Below are positions 46,325 through 58,119 of a stretch of DNA of 64,000 bases, in pieces. Position numbers and translations under genes: made by a program. Within the stretch, counting starts at the first letter, position 1, and each line of letters begins with the position of its first letter. This DNA is from Flaveria trinervia (lineage: Eukaryota > Streptophyta > Magnoliopsida > Asterales > Asteraceae). The notes beneath the pieces are model-generated. The model was not told where the DNA came from. It worked only from the letters and a program-made list of their open reading frames with translations, and did no database searches. The DNA is taken from assembly GCA_025506515.1 (NCBI GenBank), contig CM046457.1, positions 40,558,231-40,622,230 on the forward strand. The letters run 5' to 3'.

Positions 46325-46332
46325 TATAAATA
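46325..46332 (+). promoter_or_regulatory. Candidate internal promoter (TATA) for F's extra ORF
   Basis: TATAAATA within ACCCTATAAATACCC, 71 bp upstream of the ATG at 46396. A start-like pyrimidine/CA context (CCATGCTTCATCTTCTTC) follows about 25-35 nt downstream, then a CT-rich short leader. It is better formed than the TATA region of F's own 5' LTR. Nothing but sequence supports it. Confidence 0.5.
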
Positions 46333-46395
46333 CCCTTAACCTGAGCTCTCCATGCTTCATCTTCTTCAAACCTAACGTTCCTCTCCAAAACTTCC

Positions 46396-49300
46396 ATGGC
46401 GTCTATGCAAATTAAACCGCGACACAACTGTGTTGCCTACCTCACAAAATCGCCGGTCTGGACTAAGTTCGATGCTGCTATCGATCTTATGGTTCAGTCC
46501 CCATACAACAAGGCATTCCTTCTGAACCCCGTTTTACATGCCGAATCCTTGAACCAATTTTGGATAACGTTACTGTTACACTGAGGAGAGCAACACACGA
46601 TCCCTCCGGTCAGTCGTCAACAACAAAGAAGTAGTGATTACTCCTGCAACAATCCGTAAAATTCTTCAACTGAGTGATGCTACCTCTCCTGCTGGATATC
46701 CGAAGAGCACCATAGATCTATCATTTGCTCAGCATGGATATCAAGGTGATCTCAGTGCCACCACCATCATGAAGAAACACTTTAATGACGCTGAGCGCCT
46801 GATTTTTCATATGGTCAATGTATGTTTGGCCCCTAAGATATCGTCTTGGGATCAAATGTCCACCAAATGGCAGCAGGTAATGTATTCTATCCTTGAGCAA
46901 CAACCACTGAATTTTTCAGAATTAATATTTTCAGAGCTCAAAGATATGGCTCAAAAACTAACTGCCACCGTTGGATACTCTATCCACGGTTCATAATGGC
47001 CATTATTATAGACCAGCTTAATGCTGAGGGACTTGTTGGCTTGGGAGTCCCTGCTACGGCTGTTCTGCCAGAAGTATACTCCCGGCACAACTCTGACCGG
47101 ACACTCAAACTGGCTGCCAAGCTGCGAAAACCCACGCAGCTGGAACCCACAGCCACCACCTCCAAATCCAATGTCCCCACCAAACCCACCAAAAAGAAAC
47201 CCAAAATGGCTACTCAGGGAATTGAGTCCCCTGAGGATGCTCCTGCACACAAACGCAGGATATATCCACTAGTCCTAACCCCTAGTGGATACACTGACTC
47301 TTCCAGCCACAGCCGCTCAGGCTTCCTCTCAACAGCCCTGCAGCAACCCAAGGGGCACCTACTTATCTGGGATCTTACTCACTTGAGGAGATTGCCATTG
47401 AAGAGCACCATCCACCCCAGGTGCACACTGCTTCTAACTCTTACCCCAAACAACCACCCCTCACAGCCCAACTTTAATAGTTGCACAAGTGCTGACTCAA
47501 TTGCACTCCTCACCCCCTCCCCAGAAACCACTTACTACTGGGAATTCCTCTACAATTGAGGGGGAGGAACACAGTGCACCTGAGAACCCACAGCACAGGG
47601 GTTTCCCAATTCTATCTCCTGGTGTAGACAAGGAGCTTAGAATATCTAGTGAGGTTGCCACCTCCTCTGACTCAGCACATGACCAGAGTGAGGCTAGTAA
47701 CATTGCTAAGACCTCCCTAGAGGCAACAGCTGATGATGGACATTGTCCTGAGGCTGGAAGTCCCCAGTACCAAGCACAAGGGGCACATGCACCAACTGGT
47801 CGACACCCAGTGCATGTAAATCCTGCTCTAAGCAGGAGGTCAGGTGATTCAGTTTCAACTGATGATGACCTGAGCTTCTTCTATGATGTGGTTGCTCAAA
47901 ATACCATTCTAGAGGATGAGGTTAGCAGACTCAAAGAGCTGCTGGCCAAGATGTCTCAAGATGCAAGTCCATCTGCCACCATCATACACCCACAGATGGC
48001 ACCTTCCCTTGAAGGTTTCCCAACACAGAGCCACCCCAAAATCAACCACCTGCCTCTGCTTCAGGCCCTACTTCTCAGGAACAGAACCCTCCTGAGCAAA
48101 TAGGTGCTGTACTCCAAAATTCCCTCCCTCTCATCACCCCCATAATCACTGATATAGTGATCAAAGCCCTTGATGAGAGGCTTTCCTCAACATTACAGCC
48201 ACTGGTTGATGCTGCTGTCCAAAAGACTCTTTCTGCGGTACCAACCCCTTCCTCCAATGCAACCAAAAGGGGGAGAGTACTGCAGTGAAAGAAAGAAAGA
48301 GGAAAAGATCCGAGGAAAAGGAAGAGGAGGAAAAAGAAAGCACCTCTGCTCACGTACAAGCGAAAGAGAAGTGCTGATGATCACACTGCTGAAGACAAAT
48401 CCTTGGAGGAGCTGGTCAAAGAAGCTGACACCACACACAGCCGCTCCATGGATATATAATTGAACAACTCTTCAGGCAGGGGTTTGACACAGCCACACTG
48501 GATAGTGAGATCAGAAGGTTAGAAGTACAAGAGATACAACCCGATGGGCAGGGTATGATGCTCTTTTAGAAAGAGAGGTTGGAAATAATGATCCGCTTTA
48601 TTGCAAAATACTTGGGAAGATCATTAATGGAGATCCGCGCATGGTCCAGGGACAGCATTCTGGCTATAGCCACCAGAATCTGTCTGTCTGAGCAATTTAA
48701 CAAAGGGATTATTGTGGAAGCCCTTGATGAGGCTGGGGCTGGCAAAAGGTTAGAGATGGCTAAACTCACAAAGGCGAAATAACTACAGGATGCTAGAGCA
48801 ACCTTCCCTTCCACCCACTCAAACAGATCCTATCCCTCAAATCTCCCAACCAACCTCTACCCAAATCCAAACATCCTCTTTCTTCAAACCAATCCCTTCA
48901 CCAACCCAACCATCATCCAGTGATGTACCCCGAAGGAGGAGAAGGGTGCTGAGGATGAAGATGATTGTCTGCCACTCTCTGCTGTTCTGAAGCTACCAAA
49001 CCCCGAGTCAATCCATGATCACACCTGACTCTCAAAGGGAAATGGTCAGAGTCAAGATAGAAGAAGAGAACAGCAGAAACAGCACGATGAGCAACTGTTG
49101 AAGATGGTTGACAAGGAATTTCCTCAGTCATCATCTATTCAAGCCATGAAAGGGCATGCTCAAAGGCTGTACACTCTCAGGCACACCTTTCAGTATCAGA
49201 AGGAGAGAGTGAGAGTATGGCCAGACCCCAGGGTGAGTTCTAGAATCCATAAAAGAACTATCCCACACAGATACAACAGCCAAGTACGAAAAACAATAGA

Positions 49301-49852
49301 ATCTACCATCATGTTGGCTGTTGTAGTCTCACCTTGGGAAATCATTGATGAATTCAAGAAAGCTCACCAAGCAAAGAAGACACCTCAAGCCTTACTAGAA
49401 AACAAGATGATTAAGAAGGGGTTGTTATATAAAAAGCTTGAAGACATCCAAAGAATGAGCTCCAGTTACTCCTTGAAGGCAACCATCCTGATGAATTTGT
49501 ATATAGGGAGGTAACTACGGTGGAGCTGAAAAATGGCAGGACCATGAGTACTTATCAGAGTACTATGGTCCAGAGTTCTTCTTCGAAGGAGGAGCTGAAG
49601 AACTCTCTCAAGAGGAACAAATTGTTCTCCTTGAGGCCTATGTTCGTGAGTCATACAGACTCATTATGGGGAAGTAAATCTCCTGAATGGGATAACAACT
49701 CTGTGTCCAGTTCCCCAAAACAGAGTTCCCATTCATACTCTGCCAAACAAATTTGAGATTTCTTCCCAGGCCGGAGCATACATGGGTCATCTTCTCTACT
49801 GATCAAGAAGGAAAAGACCAACATTTTGGCCATCAATAAGTGGGAGTATAAA
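46396..49852 (+). pseudogene. Env-position extra ORF of element F (fragmented)
   Basis: ATG 46396 (MASMQIKPRHNCVAYLTKSP, compare B's INPKHN). A frame change comes near 46570, shortly after LNQFW. 46634-46996 has FAQHGYQGDLS and FHMVNVCLAP. LYPRFIMAIIIDQL straddles a frame change near 46985, giving the family's YPRF motif. Thr/Pro-rich sequence (47090-47530), an acidic/Ser region, a coiled-coil-like VAQNTILEDEVSRLKELL (about 47890-47950), Lys/Arg patches (48270-48360) and a basic C-terminal part (49098-49514) follow. The last frame reads AINKWEYK to a stop at about 49852. At least eight frame changes. No membrane segment noticed. Confidence 0.7.
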
Positions 49853-49880
49853 TAAGTTAGAGTTTTGGCTGCATTGGTTC

Positions 49881-49892
49881 AGGGGGAGTTTG
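49881..49892 (+). other. 3' polypurine tract of F
   Basis: TCAGGGGGAGTT immediately before the 3' LTR. Confidence 0.85.
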
Positions 49893-50783
49893 TTGGACCA
49901 AAAGAACCAATGAGCCAAGATCAGAAAATCTCTAAGTCCCACACGGTATCACAACAACTGCTGAAAGCCTCATCAGTAGTTTGACAAGTGCTGAAGACTT
50001 CAACAGCTGAAGATCAAGTGCTGAAGACCTTAACAGCTGAAGAACCAAGTGCTGAAGTACAACAGCTGAAGAACACAAGTGCTGAAGCTGAAAGACCAAA
50101 GTACTGAAGAACAACAGCTGAAGAGTTCACAAGTGCTGAAGATCAACAACTGATGTACAAAGTCTGAAGACAAAGACTGAAGACATCAGCTGATGATATC
50201 TACTGAAGTCATCAGCTGATGAAACACCTGAAGGTCAAAGTCTGAAGATCAAGTACTGAAGCCTCAGTAGTTTGTCACAACTGCTGAAGAGTACTTCTTC
50301 AGTAGTTGTGATATCAGTAGTTTTATTTTCTATGTTTCAGTAGTTTTGTAAAACGACTGAAGAGCTTGTTCTTCAGTCGTTGTAGTTTCAGTAGTTTTAT
50401 ATTTTGTACTTAACTTGCTGATATGTTCTCAGTAGTTGTGAACATTTCAGTAGTTTGTTAAGAATTAGTTATTTCTGTATTGGATCTGCCAGTTGTCACT
50501 TTCCGTGATAACAGCAGTGACTGTTGCACTCTATATAAGGAGTGACAACCTATTGTAATCACTGAGTGAAATGAGTAATTGAATGGAATGATTGATTGAT
50601 TCGATTAGAAATATTCTACATCTAAAACATTCCTAGAAATCAAAATTCATATTCTCTCCCTATAACTGTATGCGATCTTAATGCTCACAAATATCGTTGG
50701 CTTGCTACAATTTGTCTAATTCGTGTTTGTATTCCGCTGCTTTATATTCTGATACGTCAAACTTGTGATCACTGATCCTGTCA
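49893..50783 (+). repeat. 3' LTR of F
   Basis: TGTTGGACCAAAAG to GATCCTGTCA; TATA box CTATATAAGG at 50531-50540; repeat array 49950-50460. Pairs with 38380-39262. Confidence 0.95.
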
Positions 50784-50788
50784 CAAGT
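50784..50788. repeat. Target-site duplication CAAGT, right of F
   Basis: Second copy of 38375-38379; E's leader continues with ATGCAAGTATTAGAAG. Confidence 0.96.
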
Positions 50789-51058
50789 ATGCAAGTATTA
50801 GAAGTAAAATGGGTTCCCCTTTATTACCCTAAAGTTTTCGGCCAAGATTAATCAAACCGAAAACTTTCAGTTTTGTCCAAGCAAAACAATCAATCAACAA
50901 AGTGAGTAAGTTTTCTAAGATTACCACATGCATGTAAAGTATAATCTTAAAAGAAAACAAAAGGGGCAACCAACAGCCCTAATGCTACGTCCATATGGTG
51001 AAACACACCATAAAACCTTGAAATGTATGAACAATACATGTATGCACTCGTATAAGTG

Positions 51059-51071
51059 GCTCTTGATGCCA
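51059..51071 (-). other. Primer-binding site of E unit 1
   Basis: Minus strand TGGCATCAAGAGC, two bases from LTR 2. It differs from the usual TGGTATCAGAGC by a T-to-C change and an inserted A. Unit 2 has the same sequence at 58105-58117. Confidence 0.75.
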
Positions 51072-51073
51072 TT

Positions 51074-51995
51074 TGAAGGGATTTAACAAGTTTATCAAAG
51101 TGCATATAAGCTTGTTTTATGAAAAACGCAGCGGATTACGAGTTTTAAAACTTGTTGATATGTTGATTATTAAACTCTTTTAATAAGCAAAACCCAAACC
51201 ATGGATCAAATACGAAGTGCATACAAGAGGACAACCATAGGATGTTTAGAAGACAACCTTTCAAGCTGCTAGAAAACGAGTTTATGGAGGTGCTAAGGAT
51301 GAACTTTATGGCTGAATCTTCAACCAAGACACCTCAAGAAAGCTATACCCCAAGCCACCAACAAAACTTTGGAAGCTAGGATCCACAACACTTTTCACAG
51401 CCTTGAACACCTTGTTCCAGCCCATTTTTGAGCATCTTTCTCTGCCCTCTTCTATTCGAGAATAAAATCAGAGAAAAAGGGAGAGAAAAGCTCTTGATGT
51501 TCTTGAGAAGTTGGAGAGCTTCTTACATATAGGTTTTATTTGTCTATTATTAAGTAAACCACCAACAAATGGTAGTCCCTTTTTAGCCATTTAGGCCGAG
51601 AGGTTGGGGTCCAATGAGGGGCTTCCTTTTTGAATCATCCAACCAACTTAATTGTAACAAGTTTAATTAAATCCTTTTTAAACAAACTTGTATTTTAGAC
51701 AAATGACAAAACATGTTATATGAACTTAATAATGTTACTTAACCTATTAAATAACAATATATAGTACTCTCTCTAAATAATAAACCATGTTATTTATTCA
51801 TTTCTCAAGTGCATATTTCATTTAGAAAGCCATTTTTTTCTAAATATATATAGTGTTGATATTTATTTAGTTGATGAAATCATAACAAAATATTGCAGGT
51901 GTTTGTCTAGCTTGTTATTGGGTATGACCCGACTTGGAACATATCACACTAGCCACATCAATTTTATATGTGTTTTGGGCAGATCAAATCTTACA
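51074..51995 (-). repeat. E LTR 2 (shared between units 1 and 2)
   Basis: TGAAGGGATTT to CAAATCTTACA. It is both the 5' LTR of unit 1 (PBS on its left) and the 3' LTR of unit 2 (PPT on its right), the sign of a tandem array. Confidence 0.93.
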
Positions 51996-52592
51996 ATCTC
52001 CCACTTGTACAAGATTCATAGAAATTGATGCAAGCAGCGAATAACGCCTAGCAACGGTTTGCTACCCCTAATGTATATGGCTAAGTGCCATTCAATAACA
52101 TCATCCTTTTCATGTACCTTACTTGAAAATGTTTTGGTGAATTAATCATTTATCCTTTTGTTACAGATGTCATGTTAAATCCTAGAGACATAAAAATGTT
52201 CATTCTCCGTTGATTTAACTTTACAGGCCTTAGACATCTAACTCTCAATGAATAAGAGGAACAAATTCCATCTTGACTACATACGTCTCTCACAATCACC
52301 TTATATCATACCTGAACTCAGCCTTATGTACTGCCAATCTTTCAGAACAGCAAAAAAACTAAGCCAAAGAACAAGACTTGGTGAATATCAAGACCCATAT
52401 GTATCTCAGGTCTGAGGATACAATGATATTCGCCTTTACTCAATATCTCTTATGACTAATCACAAAGATTCTATGCAGAAATAATGGAGAGCGGGTCAGT
52501 CCAATATCTATATCCCATAGATATCAATGAACCTTGGTAGCAACCTTTTGCTCTATATTCATACCTTATGAATATTAACCAATCCAAGTTCA
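51996..52592. other. 3' untranslated part of E unit 2
   Basis: Begins with the PPT (ATCTCCCACTTGTACAAG on the plus strand). No gene recognised. Near-identical to 32575-33230. Confidence 0.5.
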
Positions 52593-55477
52593 TTATAGTC
52601 TTACATTCATAGTTGTTCCCTTATGTAGTTGAATCTCTCGTTCAATGTGCCGAGTCTTTTGATGAGCACGAGGTTCCTTGATTTGAGCAATCACACCCTC
52701 GTTGTCACAAAAGATCTCTAGGGGGTCTTGAATGGTAGCAACGACCCCTAGATCAGCAATGAACTTCCTAAGCAACGCAGCTTTTTGAGCTGCCAATGAA
52801 GCGGCGATGTATTCTAATTCTGTGTAGATAGTGCCACTACATCTTGCTTTGAGCTCTTCCAAGAGACTGCTCCTCCATTCATAATGAAGACATATCCCGA
52901 CTATGATCGAGAATCATCTCGATCAGTTTGGAAACTCGCATCCGTGTAACCCTTTACAACGAGCTCCTCCTCACCAGATCCATATATTAAGAACATATCC
53001 TTAGTGTTTCTAAGGTATTTCAAAATACTCTTAACAGCCATCCAATGACTATTACGAGGATTCTGTTCATATCTACTTGTCATGCTTAGAGCACATGACA
53101 CATGCGGCCCAGTACATATCATTGCATACATGATGGATCCTATAGCAGATGCATATGGGACTCCATTCATTCTTTCTTGTTCAACCTTTGAACTAGGGCA
53201 TTGAGATGAGCTCAATATTGTCCCCTTCTGAATAGGTACTAATCCTTTTCCATAATTCTCCATCTTGAACCTCTTCAAGATCATTTCAATGTATGCACTT
53301 TGGTTTAAACCTATTAACCGCCTTGATCTATCCCTATAGATCTTTATTCCCAAAATATAGGTGGCTTCACCAAGATCCTTAATGGAAAAACAGCTTCCCA
53401 GCTAGGTTTTTACACCTTCCAAGGTTGGAATGTCGTTTCCAAAAAGTAGAATGTCATCGACATATAATACAAGGAAAGTATAATGCTCCCACTAGCTTCT
53501 TATACACACAAGCTTCATCAGCGTTTTTGATGAAGCCAAATTTCTTTACTTCATCATCAAAACGGTGATTCCAACTTCTTGACACTTGTTTCAATCCGTA
53601 GATTGACTTATTTAACTTGCATACCTTGTTAGGATGTTTTGGATCGACAAAACCTTTAGGCTGTTCCATATGGACATCTTCCTCAAGATATCCATTAAGG
53701 AAAGTAGTTTTGACATTCATTTGCCAAATCTCATAGTCATAATATGTTGCTATGGCAAACAATATCCTAATAGACTTTAGCATTGCCACAGAGGAGAATG
53801 TTTCATCATAATCAACCCCTTGAGTTTGAGTGAAACCTTTCACTACAAGTCTAGCTTTATAAGTATCCTAGTGTCCATGCATATCGTTTTCTCTTTTGAA
53901 AAGCCACTTACTTCCAACTATCTTGGACTTAAGAGCTGGTGTAACCAATTCCCAAACTTGGTTATCATACATGGATTGCATCTCAACGTTCAAGGCTTCT
54001 TGCCATTTGTCAAAATCAGGTTTTGACATTGCATCATGGTATGTGGTTGGTTCATCCGAATCTACCACATAGCACCCATCCATAAAAAAGCATATCTCTC
54101 AGGAGGAAAACTAATTCTACCAGATTTGCGAATGTTTTGTGTATCTTGATCATTCTCAGCACCCTCATGTTGATTGCTAGTATCAACCAATTGTGTATCG
54201 TTTTGTAAATCTTGAACCTCTTCAAGTTCCACTGCTCTTCCACTAGTTTCTTCCGAAATAAACTTAGTTTCCAAGAACTCTGCCTTTCGAGCAATAACAC
54301 TTTCTGCTCTGTCGGATCATAGAAATAATATCCAATACAATCTCTAGGATATCCAATGAAGACACACTTTGTGGATCGGGCTTCCAGTTTGTTTTGAGTG
54401 TATTGCTTAGGATAAGCATCACACCCCCAAACTTTAAATATGATAATGATGGAACCCTTCCATGCCATACTTCGAAAGGTGTCCTTTCCACTTTATTGGT
54501 TGGGGCCATATTTAAAATACGGGCCGCGGAGAGAAACGCGAAACCCCAAAATGATAGAGGTAGTGTACTTCTAGTCATCATAGATCAACCATATCCAATA
54601 GAGTCTGATTCCTCCTCTCAGACACACCATTATGTTGTGGTGTTCCAGGTGGAGTAAGTTGTGAGACAATCCCACAACTTCTAAGATATTCTTGAAATTC
54701 ACTACTAAGGTATTCACCTCCTCTATCTGTACGAAGAATCTTAACCGTTTTGTTGAGTTGATTTTCTACTTCATTCTTGAAGATTTTGAACATTTCAAAA
54801 GATTCATGTTTGTGTCTTAACAAGTACACATACCCATAATGACTATAGTCATCTGTAAAGGTAATGAAGTATGTTTCACCATTCCTAGTTGTTGGTTTAA
54901 AAGGTCCACATACATCCGAATGTATGATCCCTAATAAATCTTTTTCCGTTTCATTAGTCCCACTAAAAGGCACCTTTGTCATTTTACCTTGTAAACAAGA
55001 CTCACATACATGAAATGAATCATTTTCATTGGTTTTCAAAAGACCATTCTTTTGAAGTTTTTGCATATGATTCTTGTTTATGTGACCAAGGCGACAATGC
55101 CAAAGATAGGAATCACTCAAATCTAGTTTGAGCCTCTTGATGGTTGCTTGGTACATTGAGCTATCATATGTTGTGTTATTATGAACCAATTCATAAATAC
55201 CATTACAAGGTATAGCCTTAAAATAAAACACATGATTTAAAGAAACATGAATATCATTGTCAACAAACTTGAAATCATAATCACATTGTCTTAAACGGGA
55301 AACAGAAATAATGTTCCTAGTCAAGCTAGGAGCATACAATACATTCTTTAAAATGACTTCCAAACCACTTGGAAGCTTCAAAATGTAGTCTCCTTGGGCT
55401 TCCACATGAACCTTTGCACCATTGCCCATGAAGAGACTAATTTCCCCTTTTGCATAATGCTCACTTCTTTTGAACCC
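52593..55477 (-). pseudogene. pol: E unit 2 pol (better preserved copy)
   Basis: 54578-55429 (283 codons) covers the protease end, LWHCRLGHINKNHMQKL, CESCLQGKMTKVPFSG, HSDVCGPFKP, ITFTDDYSHYGYVYLL, LRTDRGGEYLSSEF and QHNGVSERRNQTLLDM, so the integrase Asp-Asp-Glu positions are visible. 54264-54581 and 54062-54468 hold the integrase C-terminus in two frames. RT is in 53868-54083, 53454-53843 (QMNVKTTFLNGYLEEDVHME; the usual Asp of QMDVK is Asn) and 52901-53353. RNase H (ELEYIAASLAAQKAALLRKF, CDNEGVIAQ) is in 52593-52862. Frame changes come at about 54580, 54270, 53450 and 52870. Confidence 0.88.
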
Positions 55478-56467
55478 CTACAACAAATTGCAAATATGAG
55501 TTCCACATCCGGTATCCAATACCCATGTGTTAGAAGAAATAACATTTAGCTCAACATGTATCATAAAGATTGTACCTGAGGTTTGCCCCGCGTCCCTCTT
55601 CGATCTCAACGCTTTGAGATAGACCGGACAATTGCGTTTCCAATGGCCTACCCTACCACACTCAAAAGACGGGTCGTCATGAGCAACCTTTTGCTTCTTT
55701 TCTTTCGGTTTGGGCGGTTCTACTCTTGCTTTACCCTTACCCTTCTCCTTGACGTGTCCCTTCCCTTTGACAACATTTGCCCTAGGGTCAGGGAGGTGCC
55801 TCTTCCTACTACCTCCTTCATTGATCGTAAGGACCGGTAGAACCTTTCTACCCATGCCCGCCTCGGCCGTTTTGAGCATTGAATGAAGCTCACCAATGCT
55901 CTTGTCCCATCCATTCATGTTATAGTTCATAACAAAGCTATCAAACTTCTTTGATAGGGAGTTGAGGATCAAATCCGTTGCCAACTCGTTGGACACACGA
56001 CAGTTAAGCCTTTCGAGGTGATCAATGTGGCTCTTCATCTTAAGAACGTAAGATGACACCGATTGGGTCTCATCCATTCGACATGCATGGAGTGCTCGAA
56101 CCGTTTCGAAACCCTCTACCCTTGATTGTTGTTGGAACATTTCTTTCAACTGGGTGATCATGTCATAGGCATTGTGGTTCTCAAAGTCCTTTTGCAAATC
56201 GGGAATCATACTCGCTAGCATGAGACATGAGACTTGCACAGAGTCCTCGGTGTATTTGACCCACTCGGAAAAAGCGTCTACGTCATTTTCATCGGGTTGA
56301 TCGGGAATAGGATCGTCTAACACATAGGACTTCTTTTCTTGCTTGAGAATGATTCTCAAGTTTCAGTACCAGTCCATGAAGTTCCCATGGTTTAGACGTT
56401 CCTTTTCAAGGATAGTTCTTAGTGACAGGTTATGGACAGTCGGGATCGAGTTGTTGTTATTAGCCAT
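55478..56467 (-). pseudogene. gag: E unit 2 gag and protease start
   Basis: ATG 56467 (MANNNNSIPTVHNLSL). It is open except for one TGA after DWY, the same nonsense codon as in unit 1. After it 55478-56359 is open for 293 codons: capsid, SFECGRVGHWKRNC with Ser for the first knuckle Cys, and the protease NTWVLDTGCGTHICNLL. It is the best copy of E gag here. Confidence 0.88.
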
Positions 56468-58104
56468 CTACAATATAACAAAGTTCAATTTTTAGTATTT
56501 TTAATTGTTGTTGTTAGCCATCTACAATATAACAAAGTTCAATTTTTAGTATTCTTAATATCAAAGTATTTTAATTGTTAATACCCTTTTATGTCTCATA
56601 GACAATTAATAATTAAAATCTAGAATCCAACGTTACATTTAAATATCGGTTAGGTGACCTTTATCCCTTTATTTAAATCAACAAGGTAGTCAACGTTTGA
56701 AAATTGTAACCTATTACAATTTCTAGTGTATGGGATTGGTTTAAACATCTTATGTTTTGTTTGGCATGTTTATCCTATCAACACCGTTTGTACGTCATGC
56801 TTCGGTTATCCTAATGCATGATTTCCAAATCAAGTCGTCCTACTTAGACACACGTGTGACTTTACATATATAAGTGGTTAGGTGACCTTTATCCCACAAA
56901 TATGGTAATTTCACCTCAACTTCATAAGTTTCTATATTTATGGTTAGGTGACCTTTATCCCATAAATAAGTTACAAGTGAATTGAGTGTTGCTTAAAAGG
57001 ATGGTGTTAAACTTGTTTGAAAAGGGGTTTGGGTTTAACAAAATTCAAGTTTGGAAAACAATATTCATACCTTGCATTTGCATGCATTCAAATGCATGGT
57101 AGTTTGTTTGAAAACTTATTTCAAAATTCCTTTTAATAGCCCAATTAATTATGAAATCAATAACCTTTGGTAAAACCCATTTTATTACTTATTGATTTCT
57201 AAGAAACCAATTTTATGCGAGTTGTTGATTTCGTGTTGTTAACTATCCAATTCCATAATAAGATAAGATGAACATAAATCAACCATACATGCATAAATAA
57301 ACAACCACAAGTTCATAACCATAGCCAATGGATTTGGCAACACTTGTTGGCCAAAACAAGTGTGACAAAAGGGTCAATTGTAAAGCATAAACATGACACA
57401 TGGCATTGAGATGGTGTGCTCCCACTTGATCCCGCATCCTAATGCATCAAGTGTCCATTTTTAGTTATCATTGTTTTGCTTTATTTGGGCTTTCTTTTGG
57501 GCTCCAACTTCAGCTCCTAGCTTCGTTGGGCCTTGGTTATTGGGCTTAAAACCAATCTTGGGCTATAAGGCCCATTTGGGCCTAAAATGGCCCAAACCAA
57601 AAAACCAAGTCTTGTTGAACTTCTTTTACAAAATATATCCTAATACATTTTTACTAGTAAAAGAAATACAACTAATCTACTTATTATTACAAACCAACAT
57701 AAATAATAAATAGATTACAAGCCCAAATAAATAAATATTACAACCCAATTGAATAATCAAACAACATCACAACACAAAACTCATCCAAATACAAGGTATT
57801 GGCTAGTTATGAACATCCATATACACATCCAAGTATGCAAGTATTAGAAGTAAAATTGGTTCCCCTTTATTACCCTAAAGTTTTCGGCCAAGATTAATCA
57901 AACCGAAAACTTTCAGTTTTGTCCAAGCAAAACAATCAATCAACAAAGTGAGTAAGTTTTCTAAGATTACCACATGCATGTAAAGTATAATCTTAAAAGA
58001 AAACAAAAGGGGCAACCAACAGCCCTAAATGCTACGTCCATATGGTGAACACACCATAAAACCTTGAAATGTATGAACAATACATGTATGCACTCGTATA
58101 AGTG
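56468..58104. other. Leader of E unit 2 (contains the empty site of F)
   Basis: Three GGTTAGGTGACCTTTATCCC copies (56648, 56875, 56942), the duplicated GCCATCTACAATATAACAAA segment (56464-56560), and the uninterrupted CATCCAAGTATGCAAG at about 57826-57841. No gene; the open frame 57471-57713 is chance. Confidence 0.7.
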
Positions 58105-58117
58105 GCTCTTGATGCCA
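58105..58117 (-). other. Primer-binding site of E unit 2
   Basis: Minus strand TGGCATCAAGAGC next to LTR 3; same variant as unit 1. Confidence 0.75.
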
Positions 58118-58119
58118 TT

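Larger units (their letters stand above)
38380..50783 (+). mobile_element. Complete copia element F (Sirevirus-like), 12.4 kb
   Basis: LTR-to-LTR element with CAAGT duplications, inserted in the leader of E unit 1. The order is 5' LTR 883 bp, PBS, gag, pol, repeat spacer, env-position ORF, PPT, 3' LTR 891 bp. The LTRs are nearly identical apart from about a dozen one- or two-base differences, mostly gaps in the 5' copy. It is the youngest dated insertion of the right-hand nest. RT/RNase H is almost intact, whereas gag and the extra ORF are fragmented. Confidence 0.95.

Noticed and set aside
33231..56467. E units as independent insertions
   Set aside because: Units share LTRs head to tail, lack TSDs between them, and share the same nonsense codon in gag.
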